From the NCBI GenBank assembly GCA_032164295.1, contig JAJHTX010000012.1:682001-746000 (forward strand): 64,000 bases of DNA, written 5' to 3'. Position 1 is the stretch's first letter; the number at the start of each line of letters is the position of its first letter. The translations under genes were made by a program, and so were the position numbers. This document shows positions 1-10,120 of the stretch, piece after piece. The notes below the pieces were generated by a model. It searched no databases and was not told the origin of the DNA. It saw only the letters and a list, made by a program, of their open reading frames with translations. The DNA comes from Inonotus obliquus. Lineage: Eukaryota; Basidiomycota; Agaricomycetes; Hymenochaetales; Hymenochaetaceae.

Positions 1-684
1 CTGCTTTTGTGCAAAGCAGTCAAATGGTCTTAACTAGGGTACTCTGATGCTGAGGAGCTTTTGGCACAATCATGTGCTTGGAACTGTCTTGCTTTATTCA
101 AAGGCCAGACTCAGCCTTATCCCTTTTGCTGTTGTTCGGAGCCCGCAAGTGGCCTTGTACTGTTCTTCGTAGCCCGTACCTGGCCGGCTTTCGCTTGTCC
201 GACTAGTATTCTTTACTCCATGCTGCTAGCTCAGCAGAGCCTAATTTTGCTGTACTACGGAGTTTGGCTTCTCCGGATCGACCATCAGAATTCTTTTCTC
301 ATGCCACTGATTTAGCAGAACCCGATGTTGCTGTTTTGGTACTGGCATCTATTTCCTCCCATGCCTCCAGCTTGGCAGACTTCCATATTCTTTACCCATG
401 CCGTGGGATAGTAGGACATAATATTAACTGCTATTCTTTCCTCATGCCAGAGTCTTGGCAGAGCTTACTCCTTTAAGGGCGAGCAGCCTTCCCAAAACCT
501 TGCTTGCTACTTGAACCTTGTTTGGTCAAGTGTCCGTTGCGAGTAACCGTTACCGATCTTCTGAACCGATCCAGACTTAGAGGTGGTGGATTTATCTACA
601 GATCCCATCCTGCTTTCTAAAACTGGGCAAAGGTCTTTTGCTTTAGTTCTAAGGATCCCTAACCATCCTCTAGTCTTCCTTGAT

Positions 685-1173
685 CTATTCATTGTACTCG
701 TGTGTCCACCATCGGCTTCTGCCGTAGATGGGATTATATCCTTTTATATGCACGTACCTTATTGCAGATGGTCGCTGATCCAGCTGGCGACGCACTTCCC
801 TGTGCCGTTGGTTATGTGTCAGATATGCGAAATCTCTTATCTTGTAGATCCCCCTGACAGATACATCATCAATCAGTAACCCTCGCATCGATCGTGCTAG
901 CTTCTTTCCAATTCTTCGGAGCCATTTCCAAGCCGCTAATACTGGGTTCGCTTCTATGAGTGGGTGCAAGTTGATATATTCCTCTACCTTTTCCCAAGTG
1001 TTCACAAGGTTGGCCAAGGGTTCCCAGGTGTTTTCCTGCTCTGGGTACCCTACCCATTTGACATTGTACTTCCAAATGCCTCGACGTTTTTTGACCTCGT
1101 CAATCCTTTCCACCTCGAACTCTTCTTCTTCTGCAACAATTTCTGGGTTAGGACAGTGTTCTCCTCCTTCTGG
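685..1173 (-). pseudogene. C-terminal chromodomain of the gypsy integrase
   Basis: In the same frame as the integrase, after the stop at 1174-1176, comes a chromodomain: FEVERIDEVKKRRG, WKYNVKWVGYPEQENTWEP and LANLVNTWEKVEEY. This places the element among the chromoviruses, in which the domain steers integration, often towards methylated-histone heterochromatin. A 70-residue basic tail follows to the stop at 685. The chromodomain itself shows no internal stop, so it is the best preserved part of the element. It is separated from integrase only by one TAG, which fits a changed CAG codon. Confidence 0.85.
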
Positions 1174-2301
1174 CTATTCCGGTTCCTTGTACGGAATGAG
1201 TAGCCCTGCATGAAAAACTGGATGTATCCTCAGTTCCTTCAGCAGATCCAACTCATAATTGACTATTCCGTGCTTAGCAGTAACCGTGTACAGCCCCAGA
1301 TTCCGGTTGCTTAGCTTTTGGCTAGGTACCAGTAGAGTGAGGTTCCTGGCGTCTAGAAGTACCTTATCTCCAATCTCAATTTCTGGCATCTTTTCTCGAT
1401 GCTGATCCGCATAGCGCTTCATTTGTTCCTGGCTCTTCGTCATCACTTCTTGTGTCTGTTTTTGTGCTTTCTCCGCTTGTTCCAACCAGTCCTGCCCCTT
1501 TTCAGCGGGGCTGCAGGCATAGATCATTTTCAGGATCCGGCCAAATACCACTTCGAAAGGTGCTTTCTTTGTGCTTGAATGCATCCTTGAGTTGTAGGTG
1601 TATTTGGCCATCTTTAACCATCTATCTCAGTCATCCTGCTCTATGTTGACATAACATCGCAGATACTGTTCCATTTCCTGGTTAACTCGTTCAGTTTGAC
1701 CATCTGTTTGTAGATGATATGCTGTGCTAAGGTGTCGTTCCGTGCCTACTGCATTAGCAATATAATTCATCATTTTGCTTACAAATTGTGGTCCTCAATC
1801 GCTGATCATGATCTTCGGTCAATCGAACAGGCTAAACACATTGTCCACCAGTAGTGTTGCTGTATCCTGTGTAGTTGCTGTCTTGACTGTTGGAATAAAC
1901 CTTGCCATTTTGGATAATCGGACTACTACCACCAGTACTGCATCATGCTCATCTCTTGTCTTGGGAATTCCGGTCACAAAGTCCATTGTGATTTCTTCCC
2001 ATAGTGCATTGGGTACTGGGAGTAGCTGCAACAGTAGTTGTACAAATCCTCGCCTGGCTTTTATGTGCTGGCACACCTCACAGCTTTGCACGATGCTTGT
2101 TACTTCCTGGTCCATACCTGTCCACCAGTACTTTCATTTGATCCTTTCGATCGTTTTCTCGGGCCCTCCATGTCCTGCACTTGGCTCATCGTGATTTCTT
2201 CGTATGATTTCCTTTCTAATAGCCTTCAAGTGCTCTCCTGGCGGGATAACCTCGAGCCCGTTATGCATCCAGCGATCTCTAGCTAGATCCCATTCTGCCT
2301 T
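1174..2301 (-). pseudogene. integrase of the gypsy element, broken by stops
   Basis: An N-terminal zinc-binding part is recognisable (SCEVCQHIKARRGF), followed by the first catalytic aspartate in the core (EITMDFVTGIPKTRDEHDA). The second aspartate lies in MISD*GPQFVSKMM, where TGA at 1795-1797 replaces the usual arginine of DRGPQF. The core continues to NSRMHSSTKKAPFEVVFGR. Downstream is a GPY/F-like module (NRNLGLYTVTAKHG...HPVFHAGLLIPY). Stops at 2134-2136, 1819-1821, 1795-1797, 1627-1629 and 1174-1176 all lie in one continuous frame, so the damage is by point change and not by indels. The enzyme would insert element DNA into the genome. Confidence 0.88.
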
Positions 2302-3840
2302 TCACTTTCCTGTTGGGAGCTCCTTGGGATCTTCCTTATCCCAGCCTTCTTCGTGATAGGCTAGGGCGATCTGCTTGCCTAGATCGTCTTCCTCTTGGAT
2401 TTCGATGTGGGTTGCTGCACGAACATGTGCCTTGGCATCTAAAAACAGTGATTCTGGCAGTACCGTAGTTTCCTTGGTTTTCTCTGCTCTATTGTTATAG
2501 TCTGGTCTTCTTGATAATGCATCGGCCCTGGCATTCTGAGCTCCAGGTCGATACTCGATCTTGAAGTCGAACCGGCTGAGGAACACTGCCCAGTTCTCTG
2601 TTTGAGCTGGCACCTTCTGTCCTGTCATATAAAACTGCAGGTTCCCTTGATCAGTAATGATCTTGATCCAATGCTTTGCCCCTTCCAGATGGTGGCACCA
2701 GTTCGCGAGCACCTTGACAATCGCCAGAAGCTCCTTCTTGTAGGCTGCATAGTTTCGCTTTTCCTTCTTGTAAGCATTAGACCAGTATGCAATTGGATGT
2801 AGGATATCATCTTCGAACTTCTGAGAGAGAACTGCTCCCATGCCGACGTCTGATGCATCTGTTTCTAACACAAATTGTCGATCGTAATCTGGTCTTCGAA
2901 GCATTGGTGCCGAAGTGAATACTTCTTTCAGTGCCTGGAATGCATGCTTCTGTTGATCTCCCCACGTAAAGGTGCGAGTTGCTGACATTAGTTCTGTCAA
3001 AGGTCTAGCAACCTTGGCGAAGTCCTTGATGAATTTTCGGTAGAAATTGGCGAACCCAATAAACCTCCGAATGTCTGTTTTGGATCGCAACTCTGGCCAT
3101 TCTTCCACAGCCTTGACCTTGTAAGGATCCATCTTCAGTCCTGTCCTATCCACAACAAATCTAAGGTAATCCAATTCTCGCTTGGCAATGTAGCACTTCT
3201 CCGGTTTGCAATAGAAGTCTGCTTTCCGAAGTTTATCCATGACCATATAAGTCAGTTTCCATAGTTCATCCTCCAACTGGGCATAGATGATAATATCATC
3301 CAGGTACACCAGCACCCCTTTGCCAATCATATCTTCGAATAGTTCATTCATGGTGCATTGAAATACTGCCGGTAAATTCATCATTTCAAATTGCATGACC
3401 AAAGGCTAGTATACTCCTCTATGTGTTCTAAACGCCGCGTACTTTTCATGTTCTGGGTATATGCGAATATTGTTGTAGCCACTTCGCAAATCCAAGGTGG
3501 TGAACCAAGTAGCTGTTGCCAAATCGTCAGGTAACGAGTAGAGGAGTGGAATTGGGTAAGAGTCTGGTTTACAGATACGATTGACCTTTCTGTAATCCAT
3601 GACTAGTCGTGCACCGGCATCTTTCTTCCCCACAAAGAACACAGGGGCGCAGATGTTAGATTTCTCTTTCGGTGGTATGCTGTTGTCGACTTTTCGAATC
3701 CATCCCTTAGCCAAGTTCTCATCGATGAACTCATCCACTGCTTGCTTTTCTCTAGGCGATAGGTTACACAATGGCCCTGGTTTGGGAAGTTTAGCTCCTT
3801 CGAGGAGTTCAACCTTCATGTCTCATTTCGAAGGTTTTGG
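2302..3840 (-). pseudogene. pol: reverse transcriptase and RNase H of the gypsy element, broken by stops
   Basis: The RT begins around PKPSK, is stopped by TGA at 3823-3825, then resumes with DMKVELLEGAKLPKPGP. It holds the fingers/palm motifs KKDAGARLVMDYRKVN and FTTLDLRSGYNNIRI, is stopped by TAG at 3406-3408 (RGVY*PLVMQFEMMN), and continues with the catalytic YLDDIIIYA and the thumb (RRFIGFANFYRKFI). RNase H follows with ETDASDVGMGAVLSQ, KELLAIVKVL and TDQGNLQFY. This is the standard Ty3/gypsy layout, copying element RNA into DNA in cytoplasmic particles. The frame ends with TGA at 2302-2304, where GK-W-KAEW would be expected. Catalytic aspartates are still present; inactivation comes from the stops. 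Confidence 0.92.
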
Positions 3841-5528
3841 CAACTGTTTCGCATGTTCTTTGTCGAACCTATCTTGATACCTCCATAGTTATCTTAGTAC
3901 AAGCTCTTCAAAAGGCTTCTCCTTGCTGTCAGCTGATTTACCTTCTTTGAGGGCCTTTTCCTGAGAGTACTTCTGGGCCACGCTGGTATACTTCATAAGC
4001 TGCTTTCGTATTTTGGTATCTATAGCTCGGAAGATACTATATTGGACAGCACCTTCTCCAGCCCCAACTGGTACATCCTGTGCCTGCCCTTTTTGCTAAT
4101 GACCGGGCTTAGCTTCCGGGACCTTGCTGCGTATTGACCCTTACTAGGACTCCAGCTGGTGTGGTTCTAGCGAGTCGACTTTTGCCGCACATTGGCCTCT
4201 TCCAGTTTCTTATATGGGTTGGTGCCCACGGGTGCCAACGTCCTTAGAGCTCTAGTCCTTACGCGCTCATGGCTGCAGTTGGCTTTAGCTTCTACAAGTG
4301 ACTGGGTCTTGCTCCCCCACACTTCAACTCTAAGTCCTCCTCCTTCTTTTGAATGCAGCTTGGAGGCCCTTAGCGAGTACTGCCCTAGGCGGGTCTTTCC
4401 AACCATTGCGGGGCTTTGACTGGTTTTTATCCTCCCGGGTTTAGGTGGACCCATTTTCCCCTAGTAACACAGGCCTACCCTCGAAGACCGTCTGTGCGGG
4501 GTCACTAGCAACTTAATCAGCATACTAGGTGCTGGGGACAGCCCATCTTCCCTTTGACGTTGTCAGATCTCCGTTTTACCGGGCTTGACTGACTGGGCCC
4601 AGGCTTTATGCGCCACAGGCTGCTGATCTATAAGCACCATCTGCTGTGGATGCCTTGAGTACCTTCCAGGTGCTGTTGTATTATTGGTCGGTTCCTCAAC
4701 TGGAGTTCGGGCAGAACTCCCAGCGCCTGACAACGAGTGAATATCTCGCTGTTCTACACAAATTTGGTGAATGGTGACCTCTTCTTATGTTTCCTGTCCT
4801 GATTTAGACTGTTTGACTGATGAAGGTGCTGCTACTGCAGGTCATTTGGTTCCGGTGGCTGGTGCAGTTTTGGTTCTTCTGACTGCTTGTTTCTCTAGCC
4901 AGACCTCATACAGCTCCGTTATCCACCTAGTGTCCTTGTATGCCTCCTGTTTACTGGCAAACAACCCATACTTCTCCTGCAGTTACTGTTCTGTCCGTCC
5001 GTTCCATTTGTCCAGAAATACCAGCCTCATTATTGTGATTTCTGCCTCTTCATCTCCAGCATATATCCCAACCAACTTCTCTTGATACTGTATCTCTATT
5101 TTGTCCTGGGACAGGAATAGAAACATATATCCTCCGATAAATCGGACTAGTTCTGTTTCCTTATTTGTGGCTAGAGAGGGGACAGTTGGCCTTACTGGTG
5201 GAACACCGGACTCCTTCCCTTTTTCTTTGGGTGGTTCTGGTGCAGTGAGAGCTTTCTTGATCTCGGCTTCGACTTCATCATCCGAGTCTGCTTCCTCGAT
5301 CCAGACTTCCTCATCTTCTACATCACTGTCCTCATCGGGGTACCTGATTTTCCTTAGTACCGCCACTGGCTTCTTGATCTTCTTCCGCTTCGGTTTGGAT
5401 TTCTTTCGGCAGGCAATTATGACATCTTGACTTTGTCGTAGATGATCCGTGCCGAGCATGTTAATCCTTCCATAGCGGGTTGTCACGGTCCCAGTGTGAA
5501 AATCTAGTTTAGCCTTGCAGCTGTTTAA

Positions 5529-5843
5529 TCAGTCACTTCCCAAGAGGAGTTGATCGTCTGCAGTTGTAACTACTGCCATCCGCATGATGCCTTTGCTGAC
5601 ACCAGTATCCACCCTTGCTATCACGTTCTCATTCCATCCGTCCTTGTTTAGCGTACCGTCCGCATTTCGAATGACATGTGTCCCGACATTAGGCTTGGTG
5701 CGTAACTCCAAGTCTTCTACTATTCTTGGGCTGATCGTTGTAATTGCTGAACCTGAGTCGATCATCACTTCGACCTCATGTTCCTTTTGAGCACCTTGCG
5801 ACAAACGTATCTTGATTTTTGGATGGTTGTTACTAAGTTTCAT
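5529..5843 (-). pseudogene. retropepsin-like aspartic protease region of the gypsy element
   Basis: The segment contains the retroviral-type active site motif IDSGSA within VMIDSGSAITTISPRIV, and a later LLLGSD that matches the second conserved strand of Ty3/gypsy proteases. This enzyme would cut the Gag-Pol polyprotein. The frame stops with TGA at 5529-5531, directly after LLLGSD, where relatives have a tryptophan (LLGSDWL), and then continues in frame with LNSCKAKLDFHTG. The following stretch to about 4983 is a lysine- and acid-rich linker (DEDSDVEDEEVWIEEADSDDE) of unknown role. The protease lies between gag and RT as expected. Confidence 0.8.
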
Positions 5844-6067
5844 GGTAGTCCACCAACGTACGAGCCCATCATGCTGATCCGTCGGATCATCAGTGTGGTC
5901 AGCTAAAAACCCTCCTTCCTGGAAGGTCCCTCCTCCTCATCCCATTCCTTGGTGCCATTCTTGTGCCTTGTACCTCGACAAGGGCCCAACTTCATATCCT
6001 CCAACTCCTCAAGCTCTGAGTCAGATTCCAACCCCATCCTACAGCAGTGTAGAGATTTCCTAAACTT

Positions 6068-6943
6068 CTATCCTCTTGATCCCCTGACACGACGTTCTGA
6101 AAATGTCAATCCATTCCTTAACTTTAGGCACTCATTCTGCCAGTGATCAAGGGCACCACATTCCCAGCATCCAGCTCTCCTTAAGTCCCTTCCAGACCGC
6201 GGTGGGGGTTTGTGCCGTCTGGAGCCGCTGCCAATTCTTCTAGCCTGGACATCTACATCTATAGGCTCGCCAAGATACACAGCTGGGCATGTACTTGCTC
6301 CATCAGGCTCTTACGCTGCCTGATACCTTGTTCCAAACATCGGTTTGAATATACTTGTTGATTTAGTCGCATTAGCCTGGATTGCTTGAATTTCTGTGCG
6401 CCATGAATACTCTTTCCACTGCTTCAGTGTCCACTTGTCATTTTCCATATTGGTTTGTAACTTCCCCAGTATGTCTGAATGCAAGTCCCACAAGAAGTGG
6501 TATTTGAGGATGTGCTCGGGATACACCACCTTGGGCAAGTGGAACTCGATATTTTCGAACTGGTCGATGTACACATATATGTGCGCTCGTCCTTGGGAGA
6601 TTTGGTTCAACAAGATTTCCGCCTCCTCTCACAGGCTATAATGTCTAGTGTGTCTCTCAATGAGATAATCCCAGAGCTGCTCCATACTGTTCCATGCTCC
6701 TTGGTAGGTTATTTGTCCTTGAGCGTCTGCTTTGGTAATTTGTTGATCTTTATAGGTTGTCCATAGCGAATTAATCCAGATCTGAGCTTTCCCTTGCAGG
6801 CATTGATAAATGATGATGACTTGTTTATTTGCCTCCGTAGCATGGCATTCGATGAGTCGTGACATCATTTGATTCTTGAAGCTTTCGATGCTTTCCTGAG
6901 GTTCACCCCTGAACAGAGGGTACTTCTCTACTGCGGTGCTCAT
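6068..6943 (-). pseudogene. gag: gag of the gypsy element, broken by two stops
   Basis: The capsid precursor would start at ATG 6943 (MSTAVEKYPLFRGEP). The first part runs to a TGA at 6629-6631, where the frame continues without a gap (EEAEILLNQIS). It is interrupted again by TAA at 6311-6313 and then runs on to a zinc knuckle with the spacing C-x2-C-x4-H-x4-C (CWECGALDHWQNEC), typical of retroviral-type nucleocapsids that bind element RNA. The two stops fit single C-to-T changes of CGA and CAA codons. The downstream end of the gag frame towards the protease is also not open. Inactive copy; family assignment is secure from the zinc knuckle and position. Confidence 0.82.
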
Positions 6944-7007
6944 GTTGTTTCTGGAATTAATTACAGTCAATAAATATCATAATGGGTACGATTCTAGTTG
7001 GTATATG

Positions 7008-7063
7008 GCGAGCTCTAAGCTACCAGCCTTAATTGTACATGAAGCGAGCTTTAAGCTACCAGC
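7008..7063 (-). repeat. 36-bp near-duplication that may include the primer binding site
   Basis: GCGAGCTCTAAGCTACCAGC at 7008-7027 recurs with one change at 7044-7063. On the element's sense strand each copy reads TGGTAGCTTAGAGC or similar. It lies just upstream of gag, where the tRNA primer binding site of an LTR element is expected; fungal sites often begin TGGT. The duplication and its position are seen; the primer-site role is inference. Confidence 0.45.
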
Positions 7064-8271
7064 TTCCTTCCCTGTTCAGTTGCCCTGCCCCGTTCACAAC
7101 TCTTCCCCTTCCTTGTGTTCTTCGCTTTGCTCGCTGGTCTCATAACCAATCCTGCTGCCTTCCACTCCGTCCGGTGATTCCACGACTTCCCCACCTAGGA
7201 CTGCTCCTCTGGCAGGTCCTGTATCCAGCAGAAGTCCGGCTAGCGCATCCCACGGTGTGGTTCCCTAGGGTGTTGCTCCGGGCGGGGCAATGGTTGGATG
7301 CTTAGCCCATGCATCAAACCCAGCTCTGGCTTCCCTGTCCCCTACTTCCCTAGCGCCAGGGGTAGGAGAGCCTCGAGGAGAACTGTACAGGTAATCGGGA
7401 TCTTGGTTGCCAGACCGTTCTTCCATAGCAAAGTTTCTCCACATCGGCCACCAGAGGAGTCTTGCTGGTGCCAAGCTGGTACTTGCTTCTGCTGGTGATG
7501 ATGCCTGGGGTCGTCGTTCTCTCACCACAACGGGGTAAGGGTTGTTCGAGGGTTCGCGTGGCGGTAAATGTGTGAGATCGCGTTCGGTACTAAAATACCG
7601 AGATGAGGGGTGTATGGTTTTAGGTGGGGGAGGGCTAATATGTGCCGGTACTTAACCAATACAGTCACGGTACTTGTTGTCTATGATAAGGGGGAGTTAA
7701 TGGATAGGCCGAAAGCGAAGGGTATGTGATTCTGGTACAAAAAGGATAGGTCAGTACATGGGAAAAACTTCGGTATAGGTCGGTACAAGGGAGAACATAG
7801 CAAAACAAAAGTCTAATACCGTGGGAAAAACCTTGGTACAGGTCGGTACAGAAGCAAAGGGGTTGGTACGTAGAGAAATATAGTCAAGCACAAAGGCCAG
7901 TACAGAAACAAAAGGGTGATGTGCAGAATACGAAGGATAACAAAATGTCGGTACCGTGGGAAAAACGTTGGTACAGGTCGGTACTGCAAGAAAACAGCTA
8001 GCACGGGGTGGTATAATAAGAAACAGAATGGGGGAGGCTGATGGCTGAGAGTGTTGACTGGACCGGGAAGCAAACCTGAGCCCTCACACGGGAGGCTAAC
8101 TCCTAAGGTTCACTTGAGACAGAACTGGGATGGGACTGAGACAGAAATTGAGATGAGACTGAGACAGAACTGAGAAGGGGGTGAGGAAACCCGAGCCCTC
8201 ACGCTAGAGGCTAGCTCCTAAGATTACCTGAAGAGCTACTATGTACAGGAGAAGATATTTATACTACTGTA
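7064..8271. other. Non-coding stretch, start of the TACCG-rich block
   Basis: No supported gene. From about 7580 the pentamer TACCG/CGGTA and the related GGTAC become very frequent. A phrase of about 35 bp (TACCGTGGGAAAAAC followed by TTGGTACAGGTCGGTAC) occurs at about 7818-7850 and 7950-7984, with a weaker form at 7755-7785. A second direct repeat (GAGCCCTCAC...GAGGCTAnCTCCTAAG) is at about 8077-8107 and 8192-8222, and GACTGAGACAGAA recurs between them. Part of this may be the 5' LTR of the gypsy element, but no partner copy was found in the window. Confidence 0.6.
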
Positions 8272-8295
8272 CAGTCACATGACAAAAGTTTTGTC
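8272..8295 (+). repeat. Left terminal inverted repeat of the Tc1/mariner element
   Basis: 24 bp identical to the reverse complement of 9482-9505, directly after a TA dinucleotide. Mismatch begins at the next base (A versus G). Confidence 0.94.
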
Positions 8296-8355
8296 ATGTT
8301 CACATCACAACACAACCACTCTTTACCTTATACCACCACAACCACTGACTCAATC

Positions 8356-9408
8356 ATGCCCAAACAACTTGGATCCTCTAACACTACTCCTACTCAATGT
8401 GCTGCTATACTTAATCTTTGCCAAACTCAACTCTCTCGCGAGAAAATTGCAAAAGCCTTCAATTGCACCGTTCGTACCATACAGCGCATTCTCAAGAACC
8501 ATGCTGAGCAAGGCCATGTTGATGATCTACCCAGGAGCGGACATCCACACAAGATTGGTGACAGGGGGTTATGTTATCTGCAGCGCTCCCTTGATGGCAA
8601 CAGATGTCAAACACTTGCCGACATCACCCGAAATATTAATGCTGGTGCACTCAAACCCATTGCCCCCAGGACTGTCCAGAGGTCCTTACATCGTGATTTG
8701 GGGATGTTCTCATGCCATGCATGCAAGAAACTATTTCTAACTGACGAACACAAGGAGAGGAGGCTGGAGTGGGGAGAGGCTGCAATTGATCATGGGGAGG
8801 AGGAGTGGCATAGGGTGATCTGGACAGATGAATCCTCAGTTGAGCTTGGAAAGCACTCAAAGGCCCCTCTGGTATGGCGTCGCACCGAAGAGGCATTCGA
8901 CGAGAAGTGCCTGGCAGCCACTTTCAAGTCAGGAAGGACGAGTGTCATGGTTTGGGGATGTATTGCGTATAACAAGAAGGGCCCACTCATATTTATTCCC
9001 AAGGATAGGAGGAAGGGTGTGGATTATGTTGATTTGGTTATGGCAGGACCCCTCTGGGACTTTTATGTGGAGCTGTATAAGAAGAGGGAGGTTGCAAAGG
9101 TGATGGAAGATGGGGCATCAGTTCACAGATGCAAGGTGGCACAAGAGTTTAGGGATATCAACTCAATGGAGAGGTTCCCCCACCCAGCTCAGTCACCAGA
9201 CATGAACCCTATTGAACATGTTTGGTATCTGATGAAAATTGCAATTAACAAGAGGCCAGTTAGGCCTAGGAATGAGGAGGAGTTGAAGAGGGCACTTTTG
9301 GAGGAGTGGGAAAAGATTGACATTAAAGTAATTAATAAACTCATAGATAGCATGCCTAGACGTGTTGAACAGTTGGTGGAGGTCAGGGGAGCATCTACTA
9401 AATACTAA
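8356..9408 (+). CDS. Tc1/mariner-type transposase, DD34E, intact
   Basis: A 350-residue transposase that would cut out and reinsert its own element. The N-terminal helix-turn-helix pair that binds the inverted repeats is visible (AKAFNCTVRTIQRILKNH), followed by a GRPR-like basic turn (PRSGHPHKIGDR). The catalytic core has WTDESSVELG with the first aspartate, MEDGASVHR with the second, and SPDMNPIEHVW with the glutamate. There are 34 residues between second aspartate and glutamate, the Tc1 signature. Length is normal for the family. The frame is open back to ATG 8296 inside the left repeat; I chose 8356 (MPKQLGSSNTTPTQ) because it lies just before the first conserved helix. No intron and no frameshift are seen. 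Confidence 0.93.
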   Translation: MPKQLGSSNTTPTQCAAILNLCQTQLSREKIAKAFNCTVRTIQRILKNHAEQGHVDDLPRSGHPHKIGDRGLCYLQRSLDGNRCQTLADITRNINAGALKPIAPRTVQRSLHRDLGMFSCHACKKLFLTDEHKERRLEWGEAAIDHGEEEWHRVIWTDESSVELGKHSKAPLVWRRTEEAFDEKCLAATFKSGRTSVMVWGCIAYNKKGPLIFIPKDRRKGVDYVDLVMAGPLWDFYVELYKKREVAKVMEDGASVHRCKVAQEFRDINSMERFPHPAQSPDMNPIEHVWYLMKIAINKRPVRPRNEEELKRALLEEWEKIDIKVINKLIDSMPRRVEQLVEVRGASTKY

Positions 9409-9481
9409 TTAGATAAATTTTTATTTTGTTGTGGAGTAATGCTATTCAAAAGTCTACGGTACAAAGTGAAAAATGTGACAC

Positions 9482-9505
9482 GACAAAACTTTTGTCATGT
9501 GACTG
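9482..9505 (-). repeat. Right terminal inverted repeat of the Tc1/mariner element
   Basis: 24 bp inverted match to 8272-8295, directly before a TA dinucleotide at 9506-9507. Confidence 0.94.
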
Positions 9506-9507
9506 TA

Positions 9508-10120
9508 CCATAGTTAGCTCATAAGTCCAAAAGGAGAAAGTAGAAAGGAAGATCAAAACAAAGAAAAGTCTGAAGAAAAATGTAACAAGGAAAGTGAATA
9601 TTGCAGCACCATCAGGGGGACAACAAGAAAGGGTTAGGGAGGACAAGATACCAATGAAAACGTAGCATATAGTACCCCTGGATGAAAAGTCCTCAGAACA
9701 AGAGATTTGAACCCCTGCTGATTGATACCGACGTGTTCCTGGTGGTACCAGACCTGAAAACCTTAACGGATACTGACCCCGAGCTTCCCCAAAGAACTGG
9801 CATGCATAAGCCAACCATCAGGAATGAATACCAGAGAGGGAGACGTCCAATCCATATCATGAGAGCATGTCGAATTGTCAAATTGTCTCGGTACCGGGTT
9901 TCTCGGCACTCGGCACTCTCGGTATTCTCGGTACCGGGTTTCTGGGCACTTGGTACCAGTACTCTCGGCATTTGGTACTTTGAGAAATGGGACCGACAGT
10001 TTCTCTAGGTGTGTAGATGGGACCATACCGTAGCATGGGGTAAGCGTAGAATGGGATACTGGGCTCGATACCGAGCTCAGCGGCGGTCCTGATCGATGTG
10101 CCAAGTGCTGTGCCAGTGCG
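9508..10120. other. Non-coding TACCG-rich flank of the tandem array
   Basis: No supported gene. A 40-bp spaced direct repeat (TCTCGGTACCGGGTTTCT at 9886 and 9926) and several GGTACC/CGGTAT words show that the motif enrichment resumes after the Tc1 insertion. The array begins at 10121. Confidence 0.55.

Larger units (their letters stand above)
1..7063 (-). mobile_element. Ty3/gypsy chromovirus LTR retrotransposon, degenerate and cut by the window edge
   Basis: Reading on the minus strand, the order is gag with a zinc knuckle, aspartic protease, reverse transcriptase, RNase H, integrase and chromodomain. That order is diagnostic of Ty3/gypsy chromoviruses. Every pol domain is in recognisable form, but the reading frames are broken by at least eleven in-frame stops, so this copy cannot make its polyprotein. 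The 3' LTR should lie at or beyond position 1 and is not identifiable; no sequence near 7.0-8.2 kb clearly matches 1-500, so the LTR pair cannot be defined here. Positions 180-480 hold loosely repeated segments built around CATGCC...TTGGCAGA, a non-coding stretch between the chromodomain and the missing LTR. Confidence 0.93.
8272..9505 (+). mobile_element. Complete Tc1/mariner DNA transposon, 1234 bp
   Basis: The element is bounded by perfect 24-bp terminal inverted repeats beginning CAGTCACATGACAAAAG (8272-8295 and, inverted, 9482-9505). It is flanked by the dinucleotide TA on both sides (8270-8271 and 9506-9507), the standard target duplication of this superfamily. It contains one uninterrupted transposase ORF on the plus strand. 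Perfect termini, intact ORF and intact target site suggest a recent and possibly still mobile insertion, inferred not to be mutated like the neighbouring gypsy copy. The inner part of each repeat (ACAAAAGTTTTGT) is itself nearly palindromic. The insertion lies inside the TACCG-rich block. Confidence 0.95.

Noticed and set aside
1..685. 3' LTR of the gypsy element at the left edge
   Set aside because: Would be expected here, but no matching sequence at 7.0-8.3 kb and no TG...CA boundary could be shown.
5101..5430. Serine-rich plus-strand ORF in the gypsy element
   Set aside because: Antisense to the acidic linker of the element's polyprotein; no domain.
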